A stretch of 64,000 nucleotides of DNA from Paludibacteraceae bacterium (GTDB taxonomy: Bacteria; Bacteroidota; Bacteroidia; Bacteroidales; Paludibacteraceae): assembly GCA_017439235.1 (NCBI GenBank), contig JAFSJN010000019.1:112498-176497 (forward strand), in the 5' to 3' direction. Positions 21,207 through 32,600 of this stretch are shown here, one piece after another. The notes beneath the pieces are model-generated. The model worked only from the letters and a program-made list of their open reading frames with translations. It did not search any database and had not been told where the DNA came from. The translations under genes were made by a program, and so were the position numbers. Each line of letters begins with the position of its first letter. The first letter of the stretch is position 1.

Positions 21207-23585
21207 ATGAAGAGGATTGTCAATATAGTAATCGCTTGGGTGCTGGGGCAGATAGTGAGTCTGGCTGCACCTGTCACGCCGGAAGCGGCGGCAGAGATAG
21301 CCGGCCGTTGGGCAGCATCGGTGAACATGCGTAACAGTGCACCCGAACGTTGTCCCCTGCATAGCCGTACCATAGGCCGTCAGGCAGCCGATGAGCAGCA
21401 GGCTCCGTTGTATGTGTTTAACATGGGCAACAACGACGGCTATGTCATCGTCAGCGGTGACGACCGCACCCGCTCCGAGGTGTTAGGATACAGCACGACA
21501 GGCCATTTTGACTGGGACCGGCTGTGCGAGACCGAACGATGGTGGTTGCAGGGCTATATAGAGGAAATAGAGAACGCTGACGCTGACAGAGTACAGAACG
21601 CAGCGATAACAGAAGAAAGACAAAAGACGCAGACGGCTTGGGCTAAAGCGGTGACACCGTTGTGTAACCTGCGGTGGAAGCAGCGTTCACCCTTCAACGA
21701 CAACTGTCCTGTCGTCAACGACACGGTGTGTCTGGCGGGCTGCGTAGCGATTTCGTGGGGCATGTGTGCACGTTACTTGGGGTGCCCGACAGCGGCGAAT
21801 ACGACGTATTCGTACACCTGGGAGAAACAGGGCGTCACCCGTAGCGGCACGGTCAACTCGACATACAACCATTCGCTTCTCTTGCCCTACTACGACAGTT
21901 CGTCATCGACAGCCGCCAAGAAAGAGGCCGCTAAGTTCATTGGCGACATAGCCAACTGCGTGCACATGAACTACGGCACGACGGGTAGCGGTGCCAATTC
22001 CGACTTTGCCGCCGGTGTGATGGTACAAGACTTCGGTTTCGATAAAGGCCTCACCTACCACTACCGCAAATACTACGCCGATGAGGACTGGGATAGTATG
22101 CTTCGCCAAGAACTGGATGCCGGACGTATCATACAATACTCCGGATGGAAAGAGAGTGGCGGCGGACACGCTTTCATCTGCGACGGCTACAACGAGAAAG
22201 GCTATTTCCACTTCAACTGGGGGTGGGGCTCGATACCTACCGTCTACTATAAGAGTAACGCCCTGGCCGACGGATACGATAATAAGCAACAATGTGCTAC
22301 CCGCATCCAACGCTCGCAGAGCGGTTCGGAGATAGGTGTAGACGCTACCTACAATGCCGACCTGTCGGCTAAGGTGAGTACGCTGAATGCTATCACTTTT
22401 GAGTTGAATGCCGGTCCGCGTTTTGCTATCCATACACCTTGCACCGTCTATCACGCGGTCTGCTTGGAGAATATCTCTACCCGCACCAAGTACTATACCG
22501 CCGAGAAGAATATCAAATGCTCCGGTAAGGGCGACTGGGGGTATACCAATATCACGACGTACTCCTATTCGTACGCCATGACCAAGTCGCTGCCCAACGG
22601 AACGTACGTATGCTATCCCGTGTATAGGGTAGGTAATTCGTCCAACTGGCAGCCGTTCTACTTCCCGTCCTCGTACATCTCGCGAATCAAGATGGTGGTG
22701 TCGTCGGGGGTGCGCAAGGTCGATAACTCAGTGTTGGTGCGTCGGGTCAGCTTCGCGAAGGACCAGGTGCAACTCTATGAGGGGGACTCGATGACGCTGA
22801 GTGCTTCGGTAGTGCCCACAGATGCCACCAACGGCACCCTCGTATACACATCTTCTAATCCTGCCGTAGCTACGGTAGATGCCTCCGGCAAGGTCAAAGC
22901 GCTGACCCTCGGTACGACCGTCATCACGGCTACTACGCAAGATGGCAGTCTGTTGGAGGCTTCGTACACGGTGAACGTAGTGCCCTTAGCCGAAGGCGAG
23001 ACGATAGTGCTCGGCGACATGACCTACGAAGTAGTCAATGCCGACTCGTTATGGCTGCGCGTCGTACGTATCGCCTGCTCTGAGCAGGTCTTTATTCCTG
23101 AGACGATTGCCCGCGGACAGACCGTCTATACCGTACGCGAGATAGACAGTTATATACTCTACAACTGCACCAAACTCAAGACATTGTCTATCCCCTCGAC
23201 TATCCGTACCATCGAAGTGGGAGCGTTCTATATGTGTACGGGCTTGCAGACGCTGTACCTCTATCCGACGGCACCTCCTACGCTAGGCAAGAATGTATTG
23301 GCCGGCAATCTGGGTAAGGACACCGTGCTGGTGGAATTTGAATGCCCCTATGTGGCGCAGCAGTACCAAAAACAGGGACAGCCGTGGAACGGATATAAAA
23401 ACCTGCAGTACCGCCGCGAAGAATGTCCCGAGATCGGCATTCCCGATACTCCGCCCGCTACCAATCTGTCGGAAATCGAACATCGGGAATCACTAATCGA
23501 TAATCGCAAATACCTGCTCAACGGCCGCTTGTACATTCGTCGTCATGATGAATGGTACAATGCTCAGGGACAACGCGTGCGATAA
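21207..23585 (+). CDS. Secreted C10-family cysteine protease (streptopain-like) with BIG2, leucine-rich and T9SS-like regions
   Basis: 792 residues: signal peptide; a Spi-like pro-region (NNDGYVIVSGDDR); C10 catalytic domain with nucleophile in AGCVAIS (Cys179) and His321 in GGGHAFICDGY, followed by FNWGWGS; a BIG2 Ig-like domain (about 510-590, LYEGDSMTLSASV); BspA-like leucine-rich repeats (about 620-730, TVREIDSYILYNCTKLKTL); and a tail NGRLYIRRHDEWYNAQGQRVR that resembles T9SS-exported protein ends here. It probably degrades host or environmental protein outside the cell. The segment before the tail (about 753-770) is encoded by ATCG-rich micro-repeats. Own promoter, upstream of the cobalamin operon. 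Confidence 0.88.
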   Translation: MKRIVNIVIAWVLGQIVSLAAPVTPEAAAEIAGRWAASVNMRNSAPERCPLHSRTIGRQAADEQQAPLYVFNMGNNDGYVIVSGDDRTRSEVLGYSTTGHFDWDRLCETERWWLQGYIEEIENADADRVQNAAITEERQKTQTAWAKAVTPLCNLRWKQRSPFNDNCPVVNDTVCLAGCVAISWGMCARYLGCPTAANTTYSYTWEKQGVTRSGTVNSTYNHSLLLPYYDSSSSTAAKKEAAKFIGDIANCVHMNYGTTGSGANSDFAAGVMVQDFGFDKGLTYHYRKYYADEDWDSMLRQELDAGRIIQYSGWKESGGGHAFICDGYNEKGYFHFNWGWGSIPTVYYKSNALADGYDNKQQCATRIQRSQSGSEIGVDATYNADLSAKVSTLNAITFELNAGPRFAIHTPCTVYHAVCLENISTRTKYYTAEKNIKCSGKGDWGYTNITTYSYSYAMTKSLPNGTYVCYPVYRVGNSSNWQPFYFPSSYISRIKMVVSSGVRKVDNSVLVRRVSFAKDQVQLYEGDSMTLSASVVPTDATNGTLVYTSSNPAVATVDASGKVKALTLGTTVITATTQDGSLLEASYTVNVVPLAEGETIVLGDMTYEVVNADSLWLRVVRIACSEQVFIPETIARGQTVYTVREIDSYILYNCTKLKTLSIPSTIRTIEVGAFYMCTGLQTLYLYPTAPPTLGKNVLAGNLGKDTVLVEFECPYVAQQYQKQGQPWNGYKNLQYRREECPEIGIPDTPPATNLSEIEHRESLIDNRKYLLNGRLYIRRHDEWYNAQGQRVR

Positions 23586-23623
23586 TTTTCGTAAAAAAAT
23601 TTGCATATATCAGAAAAAAGCAG

Positions 23624-23631
23624 TACCTTTG
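23624..23631 (+). promoter_or_regulatory. Promoter of the cobalamin operon
   Basis: TACCTTTG with TTTGCATAT about 20 nt upstream; it precedes the riboswitch directly. Confidence 0.8.
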
Positions 23632-23637
23632 CACCCG

Positions 23638-23790
23638 CAATCGGTTAAGGGAAACGAGTGTGAATCTCGTACAGACGCGCTGCTGTGTTTCGTAATCGTA
23701 TTAGCGTTCTTATAGTCACTGACTTATGCGTCGGGAAGGCTGCTAATATGAGCGATTAGTCAGAAGACCTGCCTGTTGTAAGGAATCTTC
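23638..23790 (+). promoter_or_regulatory. Cobalamin riboswitch
   Basis: Conserved blocks occur in order: TAAGGGAAACGAGTGTGAAT, then GACGCGCTGCTGTG, GTCACTGACTT with GTCGGGAAGG, and the B12 box AGTCAGAAGACCTGCC (23758-23773). This fits the adenosyl/methyl-cobalamin riboswitch upstream of a BtuB-type receptor. Binding of B12 should lower expression of the five following genes. Confidence 0.92.
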
Positions 23791-23828
23791 CTTAGTCCGT
23801 CTACTCTCGCGAATTGGAGTAAGAGACA

Positions 23829-25880
23829 GTGCAGAGACATATCATTATATTATTTTGTGCGCTTATGTGCGCGTCTATGTCCGCGTGGGCGGGTGTAGAC
23901 AGTCTGCTTGTATTACAAGAGGTGACCGTCACCGCTGCACGCCGACAGTCGGCTGTCATTCCCGTACAGTCGCTGGAAGGCTCGCGTCTGCAGGCCTTAG
24001 AGACGCACTCGGTGGCCGATGCCTTGCGTTATTTCAGTGGCGTACAGATCAAAGACTACGGAGGCGTAGGCGGACTCAAGACGGTAGATATTCGCTCGAT
24101 GGGAAGTCATCACTTAGCGGTGATGTACGATGGCATAGTAGTGAGCAATGCCCAGAACGGTGTAGTAGACTTAGGTAAGTTCAGCATGGAAAATTTAGAA
24201 TCGCTCACCCTGTATAATGGTCAGCGTTCCGATATCCTGATGCCGGCCCGCGACTTCGGTTCGGCCGGGACGCTATATCTGAATACCAAACGTCCGACGT
24301 TTAAGAACGGCAAGACTTATCATATAGCGGCCTCTATGGCCGCCGGTTCGTTCGGCCTGGCGCATCCGTCGATATTGTACGAGCAGAAGCTCACCGACAA
24401 TATCCACCTCAGCGTTAATGCCGCCTATACCTACGCTACAGGACGTTATCATTTTCGCATCCATAAGATGAATCCCGACCATACGGTGGCGTGGGATACG
24501 ACGGGCGTAAGACAGAACGGTGATGTACAAGCTGTGCGAGCAGAGGTGGGATTATTCGGTTATCTGCCCGAAGGTAAATGGCACGTCAAGGCGTATTATT
24601 ACGACAGCGAACGAGGTATCCCGCGTGCTATCGTCCGTAATGTATGGACCTGTTCACAGCGACAATGGGACAGGAATGCCTTCGTACAAGGCAACTGGAC
24701 GCAGACGCTCGTTAAGGGATACGATATATCCGTGAGCGCCAAGTATGCTAACGATTATATGCGCTACCTCAATCCCGACACTACGCTCATGTATGTGGAT
24801 AATAAGTTTGTGCAGCAGCAGGTGTACCTATCGGTAGCCAATAGATATCAGTATAAGATATTGGATGTGGCCCTCAGTGCCGATTATGAGTACAACACCT
24901 TATGGTCGTCCATGCCTAACTTTGTTAACCCGAGTCGTCACACCGGCTTGGTAGCTTTAGCGGCGGCTGTGCATTATAAATGGATTAAGGCGCAGGCCTC
25001 GGTATTGGGCACTTTTGTGCGCGATGAGATACGTCGTCACACCGATGAGACGCCGCGTGCCGCTACAGCTCGTCCAAGGTTTACTCCGGCGGTGTTCTTT
25101 AGCTATCAGCCATTGTTGAGCGAACCGTTCTATCTGCGGGCGTTCTATAAGCACATCTTCCGTATGCCGACGTTTAATGACCTATACTATACCGATTTGG
25201 GTAATATAGCCCTCCAACCGGAATACACGACGCAGTATAATGGAGGTGTCGAATACTCGCCCCATTGGCGCACTCACAACAGCAACCTGCCGGCTGTAGA
25301 TATGACCATCAAAGCTGACGGCTATTTCAATCAGGTCAAGAATAAGATTATCGCGGTGCCCAAAGGTAATTCTCAATATCGATGGATGATGATGAACTTA
25401 GGATATGTAGAGATACGAGGCGTAGATATCAATGCCGGTGTGACGTTGCATTTTGCCCATGACGTAGATTGGGAGACACACCTGACGTATACCTACCAAC
25501 GGGCACAGGACTTCACTGACTCGCGCGACTCAATCTCGTATGGCGGACAGATAGCTTATATCCCTTGGCATTCCGGGTCGGTAACTACACGCATTGCGTG
25601 GAAGGGATTGAGTTTTAATTACAGCTTTATCTATGTGGGCGAGCGCTATCATACGTCGGCCAATATACCTGCCAACTACGAACTGCCCTGGTATACGCAT
25701 GATATTGCATTGGGATATGATTTGATCATTAAAAATGAAAAATTAGCAATTAAGCATTGTGCACCCAGGTTGCATTTCGCTGTAGAGGTGAATAACCTGC
25801 TGAACCAACAATACGATATCGTCCTCAACTACCCGATGCCCGGATTGAATGGCAAAGTGGTGGTGAAGGTGGAATTTTAG
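23829..25880 (+). CDS. btuB: BtuB-like TonB-dependent cobalamin receptor
   Basis: 683 residues from a GTG start at 23829 that gives an immediate signal peptide (HIIILFCALMCASMSAWA); no ATG fits. TonB box (LQEVTVTA), plug (VDIRSMGSHHLAVMYDG, DLGKFSMENLESLTL), barrel, and a terminal VVKVEF. The cobalamin riboswitch and the BtuG-like neighbour identify the substrate as cobalamin. Residues about 637-650 (IKNEKLAIKH) are encoded by an AATTA-type micro-repeat inserted in a barrel loop. It is the first gene of a five-gene operon. Confidence 0.92.
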   Translation: MQRHIIILFCALMCASMSAWAGVDSLLVLQEVTVTAARRQSAVIPVQSLEGSRLQALETHSVADALRYFSGVQIKDYGGVGGLKTVDIRSMGSHHLAVMYDGIVVSNAQNGVVDLGKFSMENLESLTLYNGQRSDILMPARDFGSAGTLYLNTKRPTFKNGKTYHIAASMAAGSFGLAHPSILYEQKLTDNIHLSVNAAYTYATGRYHFRIHKMNPDHTVAWDTTGVRQNGDVQAVRAEVGLFGYLPEGKWHVKAYYYDSERGIPRAIVRNVWTCSQRQWDRNAFVQGNWTQTLVKGYDISVSAKYANDYMRYLNPDTTLMYVDNKFVQQQVYLSVANRYQYKILDVALSADYEYNTLWSSMPNFVNPSRHTGLVALAAAVHYKWIKAQASVLGTFVRDEIRRHTDETPRAATARPRFTPAVFFSYQPLLSEPFYLRAFYKHIFRMPTFNDLYYTDLGNIALQPEYTTQYNGGVEYSPHWRTHNSNLPAVDMTIKADGYFNQVKNKIIAVPKGNSQYRWMMMNLGYVEIRGVDINAGVTLHFAHDVDWETHLTYTYQRAQDFTDSRDSISYGGQIAYIPWHSGSVTTRIAWKGLSFNYSFIYVGERYHTSANIPANYELPWYTHDIALGYDLIIKNEKLAIKHCAPRLHFAVEVNNLLNQQYDIVLNYPMPGLNGKVVVKVEF

Positions 25881-25911
25881 TTTAGAGTTTAGTGTTTAGA
25901 GAAGTTTAGAG
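25881..25911 (+). repeat. GTTTAGA micro-tandem repeat between btuB and btuG-like genes
   Basis: GTTTAGA, GTTTAGT and GTTTAGA units fill the junction up to the next ATG. Same family as 6668-6731 and 21182-21206. Confidence 0.7.
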
Positions 25912-27057
25912 ATGAAGAGTAAAAAGTTACTATATTTGCTGATGATCTTGCTGACGGCTTGTCGGGGAGAGGATTTGTTAGTGCCGTCGGAGCAGGAACA
26001 CCGGGGCGATACGCTGCGCACCGAGGTGGTGGGCTTCTACTTGCTCAACGAGGGGAATATGGGTTCTAACAAAGCCTCGTTGGACTATTACGACTATACC
26101 ACAGCTACCTACACACGCAATATCTACACGGCTGCTAATCCTGAGGTGACGCAGTCGCTGGGTGATGTTGGTAATGACCTGGTTATCTATGGTTCGCGTA
26201 TGTATGCGGTCATCAACTGCTCCAACCTGGTGGAAGTGATGGATGCGCGTACCGCTCGTCATATAGGGACGCTGAATGTGCCCAATTGCCGATACCTGGC
26301 TTTTGACGGTCAGTACGGCTATGTTACCTCGTATGCCGGACCCGTACTCATTGACCAGAACTATAAACAGATAGGATACGTACAACGTTTTGATACCGCC
26401 ACTCTCCAACTCGTCGATACCTGCCATGTCGGCTTTCAGCCGGACGAGTTGGAGGTGGTAGGTAGACATCTATATGTCGCCAATTCGGGCGGGTATATGG
26501 TGCCCAACTACGAACACACCGTGTCGGTCATCGACTTAGAGACGTTTAAGGAAACCGAACGCATCGAGGTGGCGGTGAACCTGCATCGTGTGACGGCCGA
26601 TAAGTATCAACAACTATGGGTTAGTTCGCGCGGCGATTACTACGATATCCCCTCGCGTCTATACTGTATCGACACCCGCACCAACAGACTTGTCGACTCG
26701 GTCTGTGTGCCGGTCAGCGGGATGTGGTTGGACGGTGACTCGTTATATGTATACGGTTCGGAGTTCTCGTATATAACGATGGATTGGACTCTGTCTTACG
26801 CTATCGTCAATGTGCGCACGCATGCGGTGGTGACAACGAACTTTATCACTGACGGCACGGAGAAGAATATCGCTAAACCTTACGGACTGATGGTGCATCC
26901 GGTGACCAAAGAGATTTATGTAACCGATGCCAAGACGTATGTCAATCCCGGAGCGTTACATTGTTACGGAGCTGACGGCAAACTGAAATGGTCGGTGCGA
27001 ACAGGAGATATACCGGCGCACTTTGCCCTAGTAAGCGAATTACAAATTAAGAATTAA
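25912..27057 (+). CDS. btuG: BtuG-like beta-propeller surface lipoprotein
   Basis: 381 residues: lipoprotein signal (LYLLMILLTAC, Cys17), then repeated blades such as FYLLNEGNMGSNKASLDYYD, GNDLVIYGSRMYAVIN, LYVANSGGYMVPNYEHTVSV and IAKPYGLMVHP, typical of YncE/DUF5074 propellers. In Bacteroides the surface protein BtuG of this type binds cobalamin very tightly and hands it to BtuB. The riboswitch and position after btuB support the assignment; identity is inferred from fold and locus. It ends 11 nt before the next gene, with AATTACA/AATTAAG micro-repeat words at the junction. Confidence 0.82.
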   Translation: MKSKKLLYLLMILLTACRGEDLLVPSEQEHRGDTLRTEVVGFYLLNEGNMGSNKASLDYYDYTTATYTRNIYTAANPEVTQSLGDVGNDLVIYGSRMYAVINCSNLVEVMDARTARHIGTLNVPNCRYLAFDGQYGYVTSYAGPVLIDQNYKQIGYVQRFDTATLQLVDTCHVGFQPDELEVVGRHLYVANSGGYMVPNYEHTVSVIDLETFKETERIEVAVNLHRVTADKYQQLWVSSRGDYYDIPSRLYCIDTRTNRLVDSVCVPVSGMWLDGDSLYVYGSEFSYITMDWTLSYAIVNVRTHAVVTTNFITDGTEKNIAKPYGLMVHPVTKEIYVTDAKTYVNPGALHCYGADGKLKWSVRTGDIPAHFALVSELQIKN

Positions 27058-27068
27058 AATTTATTTCT

Positions 27069-28139
27069 ATGCGATACTATTGGTTATTATTGGTGATGAT
27101 TGCGCTGCCCTTATGGGCAGACAGTCCGTATATCCACCGCGTATGGGAGTTTTGCCCTGCGCCGGGACAGTTTATCAATGAGTTACCGGAATACGAAGCC
27201 GGTGATGATGCCAACATGATGCGTCTGAAGGCTGAAGAGGCTATAGCGGACAATAACTTGGGGATGATTTCCTTAGGCGGCTTCGGCGGTTATGTGGTAT
27301 TTGGCTTCGACCACCTGGTACCCAATATCAAGGGTGAGCGAGATTTCATCGTCTTGGGAAACGCGTTTTATTCGCAGACTAATCCCAATCCCGATGCCCC
27401 ACCTACGGGCGGTTCGTCGGAGCCGGGAGTAGTGATGGTGAGTTATGATGCCAACAACAACGGCCAGCCGGACGACCCGTGGTACGAGATAGCCGGTTCG
27501 GAATACGGCAATAAGTCGACCTATCATAATTATGCGATAACTTATTACCGTCCTCAAGAGGGGCATGTACCTACACCCTCGAAGACGAATAAAGCCTTGA
27601 CGGATACTACGTATATCCGTTGGCGCGACAATGTGGGCGGGGCTGGGTATATGAATCAATTGACCTACCATCAACAATCGTATTATCCTTTGTGGACGGA
27701 TGCCGACAGTCTGACATTTACCGGTACTCGTCTGCCGATGAATGGGCGTGACGAGAGTGGGGAAGGAACGTATTATGTACTGTATGCCTTTGCCTACGGC
27801 TACGCCGACAACCATCCGAACACCTTGCCTGAGGCGACATTGGATATCGACTGGGCGGTAGACGAGAAGGGCGAGAAAGCCTACCTGCCGGGTATACACT
27901 TTGTGAAAGTCTATACGGGATTGAATCAACAATGCGGATGGCTGGGCGAGACCTCTACGGAGGTGATGGGTGCCACAGATCTGCACTGGCATACGGCATT
28001 GACGGAGACAACGGCTGAAGAGACCGGACGCTGCTACTATAGCCTGACAGGACAACCTTTAGGCTGCGAACGGCCCACACGAACCGGTGTGTATATCGTC
28101 CGCGAGGGAACACGAACCTATAAAATTACTTGCCGATGA
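27069..28139 (+). CDS. T9SS-exported surface protein of the cobalamin operon
   Basis: 356 residues: signal peptide (YYWLLLVMIALPLWA), a beta-rich domain with FGGYVVFGFDHLVPN, FIVLGNAFYSQTNPNPDAPP, DANNNGQPDDPWYEIAGSEY, and a sorting-type tail (YYSLTGQPLGCE, TGVYIVREGTRTYKITCR) resembling T9SS type A ends. Proteins of this type are found in Bacteroidetes cobalamin loci and are presumed to face the outside. Its last 4 nt overlap the next start codon (ATGA), showing translational coupling. A cobalamin or corrinoid-binding role is inference. Confidence 0.72.
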   Translation: MRYYWLLLVMIALPLWADSPYIHRVWEFCPAPGQFINELPEYEAGDDANMMRLKAEEAIADNNLGMISLGGFGGYVVFGFDHLVPNIKGERDFIVLGNAFYSQTNPNPDAPPTGGSSEPGVVMVSYDANNNGQPDDPWYEIAGSEYGNKSTYHNYAITYYRPQEGHVPTPSKTNKALTDTTYIRWRDNVGGAGYMNQLTYHQQSYYPLWTDADSLTFTGTRLPMNGRDESGEGTYYVLYAFAYGYADNHPNTLPEATLDIDWAVDEKGEKAYLPGIHFVKVYTGLNQQCGWLGETSTEVMGATDLHWHTALTETTAEETGRCYYSLTGQPLGCERPTRTGVYIVREGTRTYKITCR

Positions 28140-29602
28140 AACGTTTGCTTATAGTATTATTGCTCGTAGGAGCCCGGTCCTTGCAGGCCTCGGACACCTT
28201 GTCGCTGGATTTAGGGGCGGCATTGGATAACTATCCTCAGACGGAAGACGGATATTGGGTAGATACGTACACGGAGAACACATCTATCGAACAGGGCGTG
28301 TTTAGCTTGGCGCACACCGGCACCTCGGATGGCGGTGGTGGAATGGCCTATTGGTCCGGCTATACCTTGTGCACCTCGGGCGACACGACCAACTTTGGTC
28401 GGGAAGGCTCGTCAGACGGTTGGATTACCCGTCAGTGGGGCTGTATGGCCGGAGGCGGAAGGAATAAACAGAGCAAGACGGAGAAGGGATATCCTTACCT
28501 GGTAGCCTATTGGGGATTTTTTGAAGAAGGTCTCAATCCCGGATATTACAGTCTGCGTATCGACTTCACTGACCAACAAGCGTATCGTCCTCTCGGCGCA
28601 TGGATATGTAATCACCCCTGGCCCTATTACGGTAATATCAACGGTGATGGCTTTGCCGGTGGCTTTACTAAGGAGGGCGACTACTTTGCCTTGGTAGCTC
28701 ATGGGCTGAATGCACAAGGTGAACCGACAGGTGCTACAGCCCGTTTGGAGTTAGCATCGTTTCACAACGGACAATTGGTGCAGAGTGCCGATTGGCAGTA
28801 TATGGATTTGACCTCCTTAGGCTCGTCCAGTGGTCTGTACTTTACGATGGAGACCTCGGATGTGGATGCTATCTACGGCGCTAATACGGCCGTGTATTTC
28901 TGTTTGGGCGGTTTGGAGATTGTTAGAGCCACCCCCGCTGCTCTGCCTCGTCCTACCGGTTTGGCTATTACGGCGGCTACAGAAGACAGCCTGACACTCG
29001 CGTGGAACGCAGTAGAAGGAGCTGGTGCGTATGCGTTGTTCCTTAATGGTGCTGCAGCCGGAACAACGACAGATACTACCTTTGCTTTTGCCGGTCTGCA
29101 GGCTTATACAGAATATACCTTGGGCGTTATCGCTGTGGCCGGCAACGATAGTTCGGAGACGGCTTATCTGACGGCTCGCACACTTGACATGACGGCTCCA
29201 ACGATGCCTGCGAACCTGACAGCCGAAGCAGACGTACACTCAATAGCCCTCTGTTGGGGCGCTTCGACGGATAATGTGGGCATTCGACGGTATACGGTTT
29301 ATGTAGACGGAGTGCCTTATCGCAGGACCACGGACACGTGCTACACCATTACAGGATTGGAGACCGATACAGAATATACTTTGGATGTTGAGGCGGCGGA
29401 TGTATCAGGTAATGTGTCACTGCGCGCACAGATAACAGTGAGGACGCGTATTGAGACGGCTCTGAGGCATTTGTATGAGGATCGTACGCCGATGCGAGTG
29501 TATGCTATTGACGGACGATATATGGGCGAGACAATCCCTGCACGTGCAGGACTGTATATAGTACAAACACAACAACAAACATTCACCATAATTATTAACT
29601 AA
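28136..29602 (+). CDS. DUF4465 domain, two fibronectin type III domains and T9SS tail
   Basis: 488 residues from ATG 28136. After a signal peptide comes a DUF4465-type domain (about 25-260; GWITRQWGCMAGGG, YLVAYWGFFEE, YFCLGGLEI). Two fibronectin III domains follow (PTGLAITAATEDSLTLAWN; PANLTAEADVHSIALCWG), then a T9SS-like tail (VYAIDGRYMGETIPARAGLY). DUF4465-like proteins in riboswitch-linked loci are the likely BtuH-type cobalamin binders; I infer that here without proof. It is coupled to the previous gene and 13 nt before the giant gene. Confidence 0.72.
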   Translation: MKRLLIVLLLVGARSLQASDTLSLDLGAALDNYPQTEDGYWVDTYTENTSIEQGVFSLAHTGTSDGGGGMAYWSGYTLCTSGDTTNFGREGSSDGWITRQWGCMAGGGRNKQSKTEKGYPYLVAYWGFFEEGLNPGYYSLRIDFTDQQAYRPLGAWICNHPWPYYGNINGDGFAGGFTKEGDYFALVAHGLNAQGEPTGATARLELASFHNGQLVQSADWQYMDLTSLGSSSGLYFTMETSDVDAIYGANTAVYFCLGGLEIVRATPAALPRPTGLAITAATEDSLTLAWNAVEGAGAYALFLNGAAAGTTTDTTFAFAGLQAYTEYTLGVIAVAGNDSSETAYLTARTLDMTAPTMPANLTAEADVHSIALCWGASTDNVGIRRYTVYVDGVPYRRTTDTCYTITGLETDTEYTLDVEAADVSGNVSLRAQITVRTRIETALRHLYEDRTPMRVYAIDGRYMGETIPARAGLYIVQTQQQTFTIIIN

Positions 29603-29615
29603 ATCAATCAACATT

Positions 29616-32600
29616 ATGAGAAAAATTCTTCTCTCTGCTATCTTAATGATAGCCGGTGTGGTGAGCATGATGGCTACGCAGGTAACGGTAACCATGAATG
29701 CAACAAGCACCACCATGACGTTGGCGGATAAGACTACCGGCACTCCGGTGGAGGTAGGTACTCCGGCAAACAAAGTGTACACTTTTGATGCCGCCGATGG
29801 TTCGTATGTATTAACGGCTTACGACACCGATGGCACCACGGTAAACGGAACATTGGAAATCAATGTGTCGGAGTCCAACAATGCCTTCAAGGTGTTCACC
29901 ATTACCACCTATGCTACCAATAGCGGTTGGGTATATGGTACCGACTACACTATTGAGCATTCGGTGATTACCCGCGAAGGTGAGCAGTTGGTATCTACGC
30001 TTGGTAACTCGAAGACGGCTGGTCGTAAGACTTTCCTAGTGCTGAACGGCAACACCTATTTCTGTGACCTTATTCCCACAGAAGCTCGTCCCGGCTATGC
30101 TACCCTGTACAAGACGGGAACGGTGACTGGTAATGTAAATGCCTATGGTGCTATTCCTGAGTCGATGGAGTTTGCCCTGACGGCTCCCGAAGGAACTACG
30201 GTATTTGTAGGTCGTAAGACAGCCCACTTTGTGGCATTTGTCGAAGTGCCTGCTACTCGCGTAGAGGGTAATGTATATTACTATACCCTAGCTAAGAATA
30301 CGGAGTATAACTACCGCGTTTCCAAAGCCGGAAGTCTGACGAATGGCGGTCTGTTTAATAGCAATGTAGAAGCTATCGAGGTGACTGCTGCCGATATGGC
30401 CGCTAAAGATCCCAAATGGATTGACCATGATGTAACGTCTAATGGTGGGTACAACGTAGCCGATATCTTCCTCAATATCAATGCACAGGAGCATCTTAAG
30501 ATGGCTGTGACAGATACTTTTGACCTTATTACGCTTCGTAACTGGGAGGTGATAAACACTGTTACTGCCAACTATTTTATTAAGCCGGACTATCACTTTA
30601 CGATTACCGACCTGGCCGGTGTGGCTTCTAATGATGTAGTGACTATTGATGCCGCAGGAACCGTACACGCAGTAGGTGCCGGTACGGCTATTGTGACCGT
30701 TACATATGACGCTATCTGCCTGAAAGGGATGGTCGGCGGTGACTACTGGTCGGCTATCTGGCCGGAGAATACCGGTGTGTTTGTCGTAACGGTTGGTGAT
30801 GCTGCCAGCGGTATTGATTTGGGCATGACCATCAACGAGACGAATACGACGACGTATAAACTCGCAGGCACAGCTTATGATGCAGACTTCGATATCATCT
30901 ATTTCGAGGACACCAAAGGCTTTGGTACCTATACCTTCAAGCCGACGAATGTGGCAAGTGTGAAAGTGGCTTATCCTACTATCGGCGTCAATGAGGCTAC
31001 TTATTCCGGATTCGGCGCTGAAGGCGTCAGCTATGACAGTGAGAAGGGCGAATATACCGTGCAAGTCAAGTTGGGGCGCCAGATTGTACAATTGACCAAC
31101 GAGGCCGGCGTAAGCGAATATCAGGTATTGGTAGGTAAACCCGTACATGTGGAGGCTACGGCTCTCGGTCGTCAACAGACCGGTAAGTTCCGCCCTGGTG
31201 ATGAGGTGAAAGTGCAAATGAGCGGTTTATTCCATCCTGCGAATAAATTGGCCGGTATTCACAATTTCAATGCTACTACCATCTACAAACGTAATGGCGT
31301 TGAACTGAAGAGCGCTTCCAACCAATATACCTTCTGCAGTGCTCCTACTGCTCAGGCTGTAACGTTCACTATTCCGACGGACTATGATATCACGATAGGT
31401 GCCGACACCTTGAAGGATGGTATCATCAAAGCCGGTGGCTTTGGCGATCCTATCGGTAACCACCGTAACACGTCTAAGAAGTTCGGTCGCGGAGCCAACT
31501 TCACCGCTATCAGTCAAACAGCTATCTTTGGTGCTCTGCCTGAGATTATTCTGCCTCTGGAGGCCCGTCCTACTGATAGAACGTTGGCTTTCACCACCAA
31601 TGTGGATGACTGCACGATTACCATAAAAGACTACAAAGGTAATGCACTTACTGCTTACGAAGGCAAGTATGTGGTCAATACGTTCGACTATACCTATCTG
31701 GTAGAGAAGAAGGGTTACAAGTCTGTTGCCGGTGAGATCAGTATTACCGACGAGAGTCCTGCTGAAGTAGTGACTAATATTACGCTGGAGGCTATCGCTG
31801 CGGACGATACTACGTGGGATGGATTGACGACTTCCTACGAACCGGAACAAGAGGATGGCGTATACGTTATCAAGTCGGGTTATCACATGGCTTGGTTCGC
31901 TAAGAAAGTGAACGATGGTACACTGACTATCAAGGGTAAACTGGCTAACAATATTTCGCTCGGCAACTACAACTGGACACCTGTTGGTGGTAATGCTGCT
32001 GCTAAAGCCTTCAAGGGACAATTTGATGGCCAGAATTATACAATTAGCGATTTGTATATCAATGCTACGATTACTTACCAGGCTCTGTTCGGATATGTTC
32101 AAAACGGTGCTATTAGCAACCTGACGGTAGCTGGTGAGGTAACAACGACCGGTGGCTATGCTGCGGGTATCGCTGCTTATCTGAATGCTTCTACGATGAC
32201 CAACTGCGTGAACCGCGTTCAGGTGACCGGTGCATCCAATGCTGCAGGTCTGGCAGGTTATACTAACGGCACTACAACAATAGACCGCTGCGTCAACGAA
32301 GCGGATATTACCGCTACAGGTAACTACGCTGCCGGTATTACGGCTAACACGATGAACAAGAATGTGGTAATCAGCAATTGCTACAACCTGGGTACTATTA
32401 CCGCTGTTAACTATGCTGCAGGTATCGCGGCTAACGTCCAACAGCCTGCAACCTTCAAGAGCGTATACAACGTGGGAGATATCGTTTCTGACGGTGCCAA
32501 TGTAGGTGCTATCCGTGGTCATAAGACAAACGGTACGTATGAGCATATCTATGCTAAAGTGGCTTATGTCATCGATACTACTGCTACCGTTCAGACGGTT